Below, piece after piece: positions 6,711 through 14,504 of a stretch of 21,906 nucleotides of DNA. The notes under the pieces were generated by a model. The model was not told the DNA's origin and did not search any database. It saw only the letters and a program-made list of their open reading frames with translations. Every line of letters begins with the position of its first letter. Within the stretch, counting starts at the first letter, position 1. The position numbers and the translations under genes are program-made. Origin of the DNA: an uncultured Bacilli bacterium (GTDB lineage Bacteria; Bacillota_I; Bacilli_A; RF39; UBA660); NCBI GenBank assembly GCA_947632685.1, contig CANRQD010000009.1, forward strand, positions 1 through 21,906. The letters run 5' to 3'.

Positions 6711-7709
6711 ATGGAAAAAATAGTACCAGAAAAATTAAAAAAAGGTGACGAGATAAGAGTAATAGGACCATCTAGAAATATGAATATATTAAATGATGAA
6801 ACAATAGAAATAGCTAAAACTACATTAGAAAGTTTAGGTTATAAGGTTACTTTTAGTAAAAATATTAGAAATTCGATAAGTGATTTATATATGTGTGCAA
6901 GTATTGAAGATAGAATAGAAGATCTTCATGATGCATTTAAAGATAAAAATGTTAAGGCAATATTAACTGTTATTGGTGGATTTAATGTCAATCAAATACT
7001 AGATTATATTGATTATGAGTTAATAAGGGAAAATCCAAAAATAATTTGTGGATATTCAGATATAACTGCGTTATTAGATACAATTACAGCAAAAACAGGA
7101 TTAGTAACATATTATGGACCACATTTTTCTACCTTTGGAATAAAAAAAGGTAATGAATATACAATTGACTACTTCCAAAAAATGTTTACTGATAACAATT
7201 TAGTTGATATAAAGCCGTCAGATAATTGGAGTAATGATTTATGGTTTTTAAATCAAGATGAAAGAGTGTTTAATAAAAATCATGGTATTGATATAATAAA
7301 TACCGGTAAAGCAAAAGGTAAAATAATAGGAGGTAATTTATCCACTATAAATTTATTGCAAGGAACACCATATATGAGTAAAGAAAAAGATGTAATTTTA
7401 TTTATTGAAGATGATGGTATGGCAGGGGAAAATTATCAACTTAATTTTGATAGAAACTTACAATCACTAATTCATTGTATAAATGCTTCAAACATAAAAG
7501 GTATTATTGTTGGAAGAGCAGAAGAAAATTGTAAAATGACATATGAAAAATGGAAAATGATATTTGAAACGAAAAAAGAACTAAAAAATATACCAATAGC
7601 AGTTAATTTAGATTTTGGTCATACAAATCCAATGATTACTTTTCCAATAGGTGGAACTGCAGAAATAGAAATAAATAATAATGATATAAATATTTCAATA
7701 TCAGATTAG
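6711..7709 (+). CDS. LD-carboxypeptidase, peptidase family S66 (LdcA/MccF-like)
   Basis: The 332-aa protein matches the S66 family in length and motifs. An N-terminal KKGDEIRVIGPSR segment is followed by CGYSDITALL with the expected nucleophile Ser116. GGNLSTINLLQGTPY then leads to FIEDDG with Glu233, and DFGHTNPMITFPIG carries His304; Ser-Glu-His is the family triad. S66 enzymes cut the L-Lys-D-Ala bond of muropeptide tetrapeptides in peptidoglycan recycling. MccF-like members instead hydrolyse microcin C-type aminoacyl-nucleotide antibiotics. Motifs alone do not decide between these. There is no signal peptide, so it is cytoplasmic. The start ATG has GGAGAG at 6699-6704. It is monocistronic, bounded by its own promoter and terminator. 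Confidence 0.88.
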   Translation: MEKIVPEKLKKGDEIRVIGPSRNMNILNDETIEIAKTTLESLGYKVTFSKNIRNSISDLYMCASIEDRIEDLHDAFKDKNVKAILTVIGGFNVNQILDYIDYELIRENPKIICGYSDITALLDTITAKTGLVTYYGPHFSTFGIKKGNEYTIDYFQKMFTDNNLVDIKPSDNWSNDLWFLNQDERVFNKNHGIDIINTGKAKGKIIGGNLSTINLLQGTPYMSKEKDVILFIEDDGMAGENYQLNFDRNLQSLIHCINASNIKGIIVGRAEENCKMTYEKWKMIFETKKELKNIPIAVNLDFGHTNPMITFPIGGTAEIEINNNDINISISD

Positions 7710-7744
7710 TGAGATATTTATGCAACTAAAAATTATAAAATAAG

Positions 7745-7770
7745 AAATAAGCTAACTACTTATTTTTTTT
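7745..7770 (+). terminator. Rho-independent terminator after the LD-carboxypeptidase gene
   Basis: AAATAAG (7745-7751) pairs with CTTATTT (7759-7765) across a 7-base loop and is followed by T's to 7770. Confidence 0.7.
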
Positions 7771-7772
7771 AT

Positions 7773-7848
7773 AAAAAAAAGGCACTTAGATACTGCTAAG
7801 TGCCAATCTATATACAGGGGATCTTCACATACTCAGTGAACCTTCCCC
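7773..7848 (-). ncRNA. Candidate small RNA (about 76 nt) with its own promoter and terminator
   Basis: Read on the minus strand, TATGAT (complement of 7855-7860) sits six bases before a run of four G's beginning at 7848. Those G's open a hairpin (7848-7817): GGGGA pairs with TCCCC and TTCAC with GTGAA, with a small internal loop and a 7-base apical loop. A single-stranded A/T-rich linker (7816-7805) follows. Then a perfect 9-bp hairpin (7804-7781, GGCACTTAG stem, 6-base loop) is followed by eight T's (7780-7773), a textbook terminator. No reading frame is evident within it and no minus-strand gene lies downstream, so a riboswitch leader is unlikely. I do not recognise an SRP RNA, 6S RNA or T-box in it. 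Function unknown. Confidence 0.5.
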
Positions 7849-7854
7849 ACTAAT

Positions 7855-7883
7855 ATCATACTCATAATTAAATAAAATATTCA
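7855..7883 (-). promoter_or_regulatory. Putative promoter of the minus-strand small RNA
   Basis: On the minus strand the -10 is TATGAT (7860-7855) and a weak -35 TGAATA (7883-7878) lies 17 bases upstream. It overlaps the region just upstream of the prfB promoter, so the two units are divergent. Confidence 0.4.
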
Positions 7884-7921
7884 TATAAAATAAAAAAATT
7901 TATTCTAGACAATTATTTGTG

Positions 7922-7927
7922 TATAAT
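7922..7927 (+). promoter_or_regulatory. -10 element of the prfB promoter
   Basis: TATAAT lies about 33 bases before the prfB ATG. The -35 region at 17-base spacing (TTTATT) is poor, so strength is uncertain. Confidence 0.45.
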
Positions 7928-7959
7928 ATTATTATAAGAAAAAGAAAGTTGGTAATAAT

Positions 7960-9055
7960 ATGAATAGTGAGTTAAAAAAAAATTTAGAAGAATATCAAAA
8001 AGAGATTCTTGATTTATGGAGGTCACTTTGACGCAGATAAGAAAAAAGATGAAATAAAAAAACTAGAAGAAGAAAGTAATAAAAGTGATTTTTGGAATAA
8101 TAGAGATACTGCAAATGAAATTATTGAAAAAATAAATAATTTAAAAAAAATCATTGAACCTCTAGAGGAATTAAAAGAAGAAATTACTTCTAATTTAGAA
8201 ATGCTAAAATTATTAGAAATGGAATCAGATGATTCCTTATTAACTAGTATTGCAGATGATATTAAAAATATAAGTAAAAAATTAGAATCTGTAAGACTAT
8301 TATTACTTCTAAATGGAAAATATGATAATGAAAATTGCATAATTGAAATTCATCCTGGTGCTGGAGGAACTGAATCATGTGATTGGGCATCTATGCTTTA
8401 TAGAATGTATACCAGATGGTGTGAATCTAAAAATTATAAGTTGGAATTATTAGATTATCAAGATGGAGATACTGCAGGTATTAAGAGTGTATCATTATTA
8501 GTTAAAGGACATAATGCCTATGGTTATTTAAAAAATGAAAGAGGAGTACATAGGTTAGTTAGATTATCTCCGTTTGATTCAAATAACAGAAGACATACAT
8601 CTTTTGCATCAGTAGAGGTTACACCAGATATAAAGAAAGATATTGATATAGAAATAGATGACAAAGATTTAAAAATAGATGTCTATCGTTCAACAGGCGC
8701 AGGTGGTCAAGGAGTAAATACAACAGATTCAGCAGTAAGAGTAACTCACTTACCAACTAAAATAGTTGTAACTTGTCAAAATGAAAGAAGCCAAATTCAA
8801 AATAAAGAACATGCTATACAAGTTTTAAAGACTAAATTATTATTATTAGAAGAAGAAAAACAAGCAAAAGAATTGAATAATATTAAAGGTGAACATCAAA
8901 ATATAGATTTTGGTTCACAAATAAGAAGTTATGTAATGCATCCATATTCAATGGTAAAAGATCATAGAACAAATGTTGAAACAAGTAATGTCTTAAAAGT
9001 TTTAGATGGTGATATAGACATGTTTATAGAAGAAAATTTGAAAAGGGGAATGTAA
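7960..9055 (+). CDS. prfB: Peptide chain release factor 2, expressed through programmed +1 frameshift
   Basis: RF2 recognises UGA and UAA stops and triggers peptide release on the ribosome. The gene starts at ATG 7960 and reads 23 codons to CTT (8026-8028), then in-frame TGA (8029-8031). A +1 slip at CTT-TGA-C moves into the frame running to 9055, giving about 364 aa, the usual RF2 length. GGAGGT at 8018-8023, two bases before CTT, is the internal Shine-Dalgarno stimulator. In the joined protein the stop-reading SPF tripeptide is at 203-205 and the catalytic GGQ at 248-250 (IHPGAGGTES, then YRSTGAGGQGVNTTDSAVR). The whole N-terminal coiled domain is present. The gene is autoregulated: scarce RF2 slows UGA termination and raises frameshifting. 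Its own ribosome site (GAAAG) is weak. Downstream, yitT starts one base after the stop. Confidence 0.95.
8018..8032 (+). promoter_or_regulatory. prfB: Programmed +1 frameshift site of prfB
   Basis: GGAGGT (8018-8023), CA, then CTT TGA C (8026-8032). The anti-Shine-Dalgarno of the translating ribosome pairs with GGAGGT while UGA is in the A site, and Leu-tRNA slips to the next frame so GAC (8030-8032) is read next. Confidence 0.95.
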
Positions 9056-9056
9056 T

Positions 9057-9938
9057 ATGAAGCTCTTTGCTAACAAAAAACTAGAAGATATTGAAAAAAT
9101 GGTAGATAATAAAAATATAGTAAGAAGATATATAAAATTTTGTACAGGCTGTTTAATAGTTGCTATAGCTTTTAATCTTTTTCTATCACCTAATGAATTA
9201 GTACCTGGTGGAGTTGGTGGAGCATCCATTATTGTAAATGAAATATATAAGATAAATAAATCAGTGTTTATTCTAGTTATAGATTTACTCCTTTTAATAT
9301 TAAGCTATATATTTTTAGGTAAAGTGAAAACTAGAGGTTCAATTTTAGGATCATTATTATTCCCAATTTTTGTACAATTAACATCTAATATTAATAACTA
9401 CATACAAATTGATACTTCACAATTACTATTATCCGCAATATTTGGTGGAGTTTTATATGGTTTTGGTGCTGGTATCATATTTAAATCTGGATTTACTACA
9501 GGTGGTACAGATATTTTAAATCAAATAATTTCAAAATATGCCAAAATAAGTATGGGAAAAAGTATGCTTTTATGTGATGGTGTTATCGTTTTATTATCGG
9601 GAATAGTGTTTGGTCCTAATAAATTAATGTATTCGATTATTATTTTATATCTAATAAGTTATATGTCTGATAGAGTAATACTAGGAATTTCTGATAGCAA
9701 AGCTTTTTATATTGTAACAGATGAAGAAAATAAAATAAAAGAATATATTATAAAATACTTAAATCATGGTGTAACTGTATTTAATGCTAGAGGAGGCTTT
9801 AAAAAAGAAAGAGAACATGTCTTACTTTGTGTACTTCCTACTAAAGATTATTACAGATTAAAAGAAGGTATTCATGAAATAGATCCAGATGCTTTTTTTG
9901 TAGTAACAGATGCTTATGAAGTGTTTGGAGGTGAGTAG
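9057..9938 (+). CDS. YitT-family membrane protein (first paralogue)
   Basis: The 293-aa protein has about five membrane helices (roughly residues 27-47, 66-87, 93-112, 119-142 and 172-200), followed by a cytoplasmic DUF2179 domain (about 210-290). Family features include the helix-1 loop LSPNELVPGGVGGAS and KSGFTTGGTDILNQI. The C-terminal domain has SDSKAFYIVTDEENKIKEYI, GVTVFNARGGF and HEIDPDAFFVVTDAYEVFGG. YitT/YpjC/YqfU-type proteins are common in Bacillota; the DUF2179 domain is likely ligand-binding, but the transported or sensed substrate is not established. AAAAGGGG upstream overlaps the end of prfB, and the start follows the prfB stop by one base, so the two are probably co-transcribed. 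Confidence 0.88.
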   Translation: MKLFANKKLEDIEKMVDNKNIVRRYIKFCTGCLIVAIAFNLFLSPNELVPGGVGGASIIVNEIYKINKSVFILVIDLLLLILSYIFLGKVKTRGSILGSLLFPIFVQLTSNINNYIQIDTSQLLLSAIFGGVLYGFGAGIIFKSGFTTGGTDILNQIISKYAKISMGKSMLLCDGVIVLLSGIVFGPNKLMYSIIILYLISYMSDRVILGISDSKAFYIVTDEENKIKEYIIKYLNHGVTVFNARGGFKKEREHVLLCVLPTKDYYRLKEGIHEIDPDAFFVVTDAYEVFGGE

Positions 9939-10835
9939 ATGGATAATATAGAAAAAATTATACCTGAATCTATATTAGAAAATGATATTATAAAAAGAAT
10001 TAGAAAAAAAAGATTAGTATCTAGATATATAACATTAATATTATCTTTATTGATATTATCTTTAGTATTTAATATTTTCTTAGTATCTACCAATATAGTA
10101 TCAGGTGGGATAAATGGTATTGCCATAATATTTAAAAACTTATATAAGATAGATCCTTCTATAATTATGTTTATTGTATCTATAATACTATTATTATTAA
10201 GTTTTATCTTTTTAGGAATAGAAAGAACAACAGGATCAATAGTAGCTACATTTATATATCCATTATTAGTAAAATTAACATCTAATATAACAGAATTAAT
10301 TGTAGTAGATACAAGTGACTTAATTCTAGTATCAATTTTTGTAGGAATTATTGGAGGCTTTGCTAATGGCTTAATATATAAAACAGGTTTTAGTAATGGT
10401 GGACTTCCAATAATTAGTCAAATATTATATGATAAATTAGGTATACCTCCAGGTAAAAGTTCTTTATTTATAAATGGTATAATAGTATTTATTGGAGGAA
10501 TATTCTTTGGTTTTACAATGGTTATGTATGCACTTATCATTATTTATATTAATAGTATTATATTGGAAAAAGTAATATTAGGTATAAGTAATAAAAAAGC
10601 CTTTTATATAATTACAAATAAAGATGCTAAGATAAAAAAATATATAATAGAAACACTAAAACATAGTGTTACAACTTTTAATGTAAATGGTGGCTTTTTG
10701 AAAAAAAGGGATAATGTTTTATTAACAGTAGTACCATCGAGAGAATATTTTATGGCAACAGAAGGAATAAAAGAAATAGATCCAGATGCTTTTTTCTTAG
10801 TATGTGATGCTTATCAAGTAGAAGGTGGAAGATAA
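9939..10835 (+). CDS. YitT-family membrane protein (second paralogue)
   Basis: The 298-aa protein has the same architecture as its upstream neighbour and aligns with it along its length. SRYITLILSLLILSLVFNIF begins the membrane part. STNIVSGGINGIAII and KTGFSNGGLPII correspond to the loops, and KHSVTTFNVNGGF and KEIDPDAFFLVCDAYQVEGG to the DUF2179 domain. It starts immediately after the TAG of the first gene, with GGAGGTGA at 9927-9934 inside that gene, so the pair is translationally coupled. The glycine loop differs (GGTDILN against GGLPIIS), so the copies have diverged. A tandem duplication or a heteromeric membrane complex are both plausible; the sequence does not decide. Confidence 0.88.
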   Translation: MDNIEKIIPESILENDIIKRIRKKRLVSRYITLILSLLILSLVFNIFLVSTNIVSGGINGIAIIFKNLYKIDPSIIMFIVSIILLLLSFIFLGIERTTGSIVATFIYPLLVKLTSNITELIVVDTSDLILVSIFVGIIGGFANGLIYKTGFSNGGLPIISQILYDKLGIPPGKSSLFINGIIVFIGGIFFGFTMVMYALIIIYINSIILEKVILGISNKKAFYIITNKDAKIKKYIIETLKHSVTTFNVNGGFLKKRDNVLLTVVPSREYFMATEGIKEIDPDAFFLVCDAYQVEGGR

Positions 10836-10862
10836 ATAAAATCTGGTATAAATTTCTATAAT

Positions 10863-10888
10863 AGAAGACTATGTTCTTCTTTTTTTTT
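10863..10888 (+). terminator. Rho-independent terminator after the yitT pair
   Basis: AGAAGA (10863-10868) pairs with TCTTCT (10875-10880) across a 6-base loop, followed by eight more T's. It separates the prfB-yitT unit from ftsEX. Confidence 0.65.
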
Positions 10889-10899
10889 GTCGAAATATA

Positions 10900-10908
10900 T
10901 GTTATACT
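10900..10908 (+). promoter_or_regulatory. Extended -10 promoter of the ftsE operon
   Basis: TGTTATACT (10900-10908) is an extended -10 close to consensus. Only the terminator T run occupies the -35 position. The start would be about 20 bases before the ftsE codon. Confidence 0.5.
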
Positions 10909-10934
10909 TTAAATACTAAGGTGGTTGATAATTG

Positions 10935-11633
10935 ATGGATTTAATAAGACTAAGAAATGTAAATAAAAAATATAAAAATGGTGTAACTGCAATATATGAT
11001 ATGAATTTATCAATTAAGAAAGGTTCATTTGTTTTTGTTATAGGTGGAAGTGGTTCAGGAAAAAGTACACTTATTAAGATGTTATATCGTGAAGAAAAAC
11101 CTACTAGTGGTCAAATTGTAGTAGGTGGTGTTAATGTTGCTAAACTAAGAAATAAAAAAGTTTATAAATTAAGAAGAAAACTAGGTATAGTATTCCAAGA
11201 TTATAGATTATTACCTAAATTAACTGTATTTGAAAATGTTGCTTTTGCTATGGAAGTTTTAGGTGCTCATAAAGAAGAAACTAGAGAGAACACATTAAAA
11301 GCCCTTGAAATGGTTGGTCTAAAGAATAAGGTTCATAATTATCCAGATCAATTATCAGGAGGAGAACAACAACGTGTTGCAATAGCAAGAGCGATAGTTA
11401 ATGATCCAAAACTATTATTATGCGATGAACCTACAGGAAACTTAGATCCAGAAATGAGTATGGAAATCATGAAAGTACTAGAAAATATTAATAAAAAAAG
11501 AGGTACTACTATTTTAATGGTTACGCATGATAAAGAAATAGTTAATAAAATGAAAAAACAAGTAATTACGTTAAAAGATGGACGATTAGTTAATAATATA
11601 GAGAAAGGAACATATAACGATGAAGATATTTAG
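10935..11633 (+). CDS. ftsE: Cell-division ABC transporter ATP-binding protein FtsE
   Basis: FtsE is the ATPase that, with FtsX, relays cytoplasmic ATP hydrolysis to cell-wall hydrolases outside the membrane. The 232-aa protein has all ABC motifs: Walker A GGSGSGKST (about 37-45), Q-loop FQD (about 88), signature LSGGEQQ (about 140-146), Walker B LLLCDEPTGNLD (about 160-171) and switch His (about 198). The FQDYRLLPKLTVFENVAF segment is typical of FtsE. ATG 10935 is chosen over the adjacent TTG 10932; AGGTGG at 10919-10924 could serve either. It overlaps ftsX by 14 bases. The prfB-ftsE-ftsX neighbourhood, common in Gram-positives, is kept here except for the yitT pair between. Confidence 0.95.
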   Translation: MDLIRLRNVNKKYKNGVTAIYDMNLSIKKGSFVFVIGGSGSGKSTLIKMLYREEKPTSGQIVVGGVNVAKLRNKKVYKLRRKLGIVFQDYRLLPKLTVFENVAFAMEVLGAHKEETRENTLKALEMVGLKNKVHNYPDQLSGGEQQRVAIARAIVNDPKLLLCDEPTGNLDPEMSMEIMKVLENINKKRGTTILMVTHDKEIVNKMKKQVITLKDGRLVNNIEKGTYNDEDI

Positions 11634-12519
11634 GATGTTAGGAAGAAGCATTAGAGATGCTTTTAAAAGTGTATTTAGAAATTTTAGTCTATCTTTAGCA
11701 TCTGTATCTTGTATAACTATTACACTTATTATAGTAGCAGTATCTATAATTGCATCACTTAATGTTGAAAACTTTACTAAAGAAATAGAAAGTGATTTAA
11801 CAATAGTTGTATTTTTAAATCAAGATGTAGAAGATAGTGATATAAAATATGTAACTAATAAGATAAAAGAATTAGATAATATTGACTCTTATGAATTTAA
11901 AGATAAAGAAAAAGTAAAACAAGAAATGCAAGATGAATCAGAAGTATTTAAATCAGTTATGTCAGAATGGAGTAAAGAAGATAATCCATTAAAAAGTACA
12001 TTTCAAATAAAAGTAAAAGATGCTACTAAAATATCTGAAACAGCAAATAAAATAAAAAAGATGAAATATGTTTCATTAGTAAGATATGGTGAAGGAATGG
12101 TAGATAAATTAGTTAGTGCTTTCTCATCAATAGAAAAAGTAGCTTATGGAGTAGTTTTAGCACTAATAATAGTAACTGTATTCTTAATAATTAATACAAT
12201 AAAATTAACTATTTTTTCTAGAAAAAGAGAAATTAGTATCATGCGTTTAGTAGGTGCAAGTAATTTTTCAATAAAAACACCATTTATTATAGAGGGTATG
12301 GTATTAGGTTTAATTGGTTCAATAATACCAGTACTTTTAACAACTTTTGGATATTTAGCATTCTATAAACATTTTGATGGATATTTATTTACACAACTAA
12401 TAAAATTAATTAGTCCTGAACCATTTATATATACAACATCAATATCAGTAGTAATAATTGGAATAATAGTAGGTATGATAGGTAGTGCAAGTGCAGTAAG
12501 GAAATATTTAAAAGTTTAA
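11620..12519 (+). CDS. ftsX: Cell-division ABC transporter permease FtsX
   Basis: The 299-aa protein has four membrane helices (about 22-45, 170-195, 222-246 and 270-292). An external domain of about 120 residues lies between the first two, and is where FtsX contacts its hydrolase partner. IKLTIFSRKREISIMRLVGASNFSIKTPF is the conserved cytoplasmic loop of the family. The start ATG lies inside the end of ftsE, and the TAA overlaps the next ATG (TAATG), so ftsE, ftsX and the hydrolase gene are translated as one coupled unit. That next gene encodes the expected external coiled-coil partner, supporting this assignment over a generic lipoprotein-release permease. Confidence 0.95.
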   Translation: MKIFRMLGRSIRDAFKSVFRNFSLSLASVSCITITLIIVAVSIIASLNVENFTKEIESDLTIVVFLNQDVEDSDIKYVTNKIKELDNIDSYEFKDKEKVKQEMQDESEVFKSVMSEWSKEDNPLKSTFQIKVKDATKISETANKIKKMKYVSLVRYGEGMVDKLVSAFSSIEKVAYGVVLALIIVTVFLIINTIKLTIFSRKREISIMRLVGASNFSIKTPFIIEGMVLGLIGSIIPVLLTTFGYLAFYKHFDGYLFTQLIKLISPEPFIYTTSISVVIIGIIVGMIGSASAVRKYLKV

Positions 12520-13736
12520 TGTACAAAAGTATAATAAAAATAATAGTAATAGTTTTAGTAGTATCATTAGTTGCACTACCGATTGATACTAAAGCTAAAA
12601 CAATTTCAGAATTTGAAGCTGAAATGAATAAATACTCAGCAGAATTACAAGCAAAAAAAGACAGAATTGCTAAAAATGATGCAGAAGTTGCACAAATAAA
12701 AAAGAAAATAGCAGAAATTGAAAATCAAATAGCAACAGCAAAAGAGGAAATAACTAAATTAGAAAAAGAAATAGAAGAAAGTAATAAAGAAATAGAGAAT
12801 AAAAAAGAACAAAGTAAAAAGATAATGAAATATTTTCAAATAGTTAATGGAGAAAATTCATATCTTGAATATATATTTGAAGCAGTAAGTATCACTGATA
12901 TGATATATAGAGTATCTATTGTTGAGCAATTAACAGATTATAATCAAAAAGTAGTAAAAGAACTTACAGAATTAATAGAAAAAAACAATAAACAAAAGAA
13001 AGAATTAGAAACTAAAAATGTTGAGCTAAAAGATTTACAAAAATCATTAGAGTCAGAAAAAGAAAGAATAAATGCTGATACAAAAGCAACAAGAGATACT
13101 ATGCCAAGCTTAGAAGATCAAATAAAAGCTGCTAAAGAAAACATATCATATTTTAAAAAATTAGGCTGTGGAAAAAATGAAGATGTACAAAGCTGTTCAT
13201 ACAGAGTTAATCAATCTGGATCAGCATCAGTTCCAAGTTCTGGTTCTACATTAAGACCCATAACAACTGGTACTAGACAAGGTGGTTTATATTCATATTC
13301 AGGTCATACAGGCCAAGATATGACTAGTCCTAATAAGAAAAATGAAACTATTTATCCTATCGCTAATGGATATGTATTATCAGTATATAATGATAATTGT
13401 TATAGTTTTTGTGGCTTTAATTGTAATGGTAATGCTAATATTGTAGTAATAAGACATAATATTAATAATCAGTATATATATGGTACTTACGTACATCTAA
13501 GCCAAGTTTATGTAAGTAAAGGACAGCAAGTATCTGCATATACTCCAATAGGTAAAATGGGTAATACTGGATGTACTTCTGGTTCTGATCCTGGAGGAAC
13601 AAGTATTCATCTTCACCTAGAATTAGCTACATGCCATTGGCAACCTGGTGGAGGATGTAGTTGGGGTACATATCAAAATAGAATATTAAATCCAAGAAAT
13701 TATGTAACTTTTCCATCAAGTTGGAATAATAGATAA
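12519..13736 (+). CDS. PcsB/EnvC-like coiled-coil murein hydrolase with M23 (LytM) domain
   Basis: A signal peptide (about residues 1-26) precedes a long coiled coil (about 30-205, in two halves around a 105-150 hairpin). A Ser/Gly-rich linker follows (about 230-245), then a C-terminal M23 peptidase domain (250-405). The zinc ligands look intact: HTGQD (H263, D267) and HLHLE (H364, H366), with YVHLS (H326) as a further expected catalytic position. FtsX-controlled partners are EnvC (a degenerate activator), PcsB (CHAP domain) and several M23 proteins; here the residues suggest a true endopeptidase. Eight cysteines (217, 226, 294, 298, 302, 352, 372, 380) lie outside the signal peptide, unusual for an exported Gram-positive protein and even in number, so disulfides are possible. 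Last gene of the ftsEX operon. Confidence 0.92.
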   Translation: MYKSIIKIIVIVLVVSLVALPIDTKAKTISEFEAEMNKYSAELQAKKDRIAKNDAEVAQIKKKIAEIENQIATAKEEITKLEKEIEESNKEIENKKEQSKKIMKYFQIVNGENSYLEYIFEAVSITDMIYRVSIVEQLTDYNQKVVKELTELIEKNNKQKKELETKNVELKDLQKSLESEKERINADTKATRDTMPSLEDQIKAAKENISYFKKLGCGKNEDVQSCSYRVNQSGSASVPSSGSTLRPITTGTRQGGLYSYSGHTGQDMTSPNKKNETIYPIANGYVLSVYNDNCYSFCGFNCNGNANIVVIRHNINNQYIYGTYVHLSQVYVSKGQQVSAYTPIGKMGNTGCTSGSDPGGTSIHLHLELATCHWQPGGGCSWGTYQNRILNPRNYVTFPSSWNNR

Positions 13737-13763
13737 AAAATACTTATAAATTAAGTATTTTTT
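13735..13763 (+). terminator. Rho-independent terminator of the ftsEX-hydrolase operon
   Basis: AAAAAATACTTA (13735-13746) pairs perfectly with TAAGTATTTTTT (13752-13763) across a 5-base loop. It begins at the stop codon. Confidence 0.75.
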
Positions 13764-13764
13764 A

Positions 13765-13793
13765 TTGAAAAAATTATCTAATGCATATATAAT
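13765..13793 (+). promoter_or_regulatory. Promoter of the TPR-like gene
   Basis: TTGAAA (13765-13770), a 17-base spacer and TATAAT (13788-13793): a near-consensus housekeeping promoter directly after the preceding terminator. Confidence 0.7.
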
Positions 13794-13820
13794 ATAAAAA
13801 TAAATTGAAGAGGTAATATT

Positions 13821-14504
13821 ATGAAAAAACAATTTACAAATGAAAAAAAATTAAATTCTTATATGCAATTAAAAAAGGATTTATATAATAAAAATATAAG
13901 AAATTTATTAGATATGGATGAATTTGATATTGAATTATATAACAGTTTAACAAATAAGGAATTAATGACAGATGAAAATAAATTAAAAATATCTAAGGTA
14001 TTAGTAAAAGAACATCCAGATACTGTTAAAAATATTATTAAAGATATTAATATTGAAAAATATGAGTTAGAACTTGATATTTTAAGAAATATAATAATGG
14101 AACAAGAAAATTATGAAAAATTATCTACGGAGCAAAAAGAAATGTTTAATACTACTATAGATATGGGTAGAGAATGTTTAAAGGAAGAAAATTATAATGA
14201 AGCCTATGATTGGTTTAGAGCTGGATTATATATTACTAAGCAACATATCTTTTATTATTATATAGGAAAGACTTTTTATAAAATAAGAAAAAACAAAGAT
14301 GCTAAATATTGGTTAAATAAATATAAAAATTATTTTGGTGGAGAAAAAACAACAAAAGCAATGTTATATTTAGGAAGAATATATGCAACTTGTAATAAAT
14401 ATGATGAAGCAAAAAATATTTTTGATCTAGCAAATAACATTGATAAAAATTTAGGAAATAGCAATCACTATGTTATTAAATTATATAATAAAAAAAATAA
14501 GTAG
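13821..14504 (+). CDS. Hypothetical TPR-like protein
   Basis: This 227-aa soluble, Lys/Asn-rich protein has no signal peptide or membrane helix. The C-terminal half looks like two or three helical TPR-type repeats: ECLKEENYNEAYDWFRAGLYI, then YYYIGKTFYKIRKNKDAKYWLNKY, then AMLYLGRIYATCNKYDEAKNIFDLA. The N-terminal ~110 residues are helical by composition and I recognise no family. TPR arrays mediate protein contacts, so a scaffold or regulator is possible, without any indicated partner. GAAGAGG precedes the ATG. It is a single-gene unit with its own promoter, ending in a convergent hairpin shared with the opposite-strand gene. Confidence 0.65.
   Translation: MKKQFTNEKKLNSYMQLKKDLYNKNIRNLLDMDEFDIELYNSLTNKELMTDENKLKISKVLVKEHPDTVKNIIKDINIEKYELELDILRNIIMEQENYEKLSTEQKEMFNTTIDMGRECLKEENYNEAYDWFRAGLYITKQHIFYYYIGKTFYKIRKNKDAKYWLNKYKNYFGGEKTTKAMLYLGRIYATCNKYDEAKNIFDLANNIDKNLGNSNHYVIKLYNKKNK

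Noticed and set aside
7781..7848. Tandem hairpins considered as a T-box, SRP RNA or riboswitch upstream of prfB on the plus strand
   Set aside because: No T-box sequence or SRP GGAAG/AGCAGCC core is present, the T run fits only the minus strand, and the prfB promoter lies downstream of the hairpins.
8023..8340. Minus-strand open frame inside prfB
   Set aside because: Antisense of a conserved gene; Ser/Phe/Leu-rich composition mirrors the Glu/Lys/Asn codons on the real strand.
9002..10126. Minus-strand open frames within the yitT pair (9002-9229, 9914-10126)
   Set aside because: Low-complexity antisense frames over conserved coding sequence without start signals.
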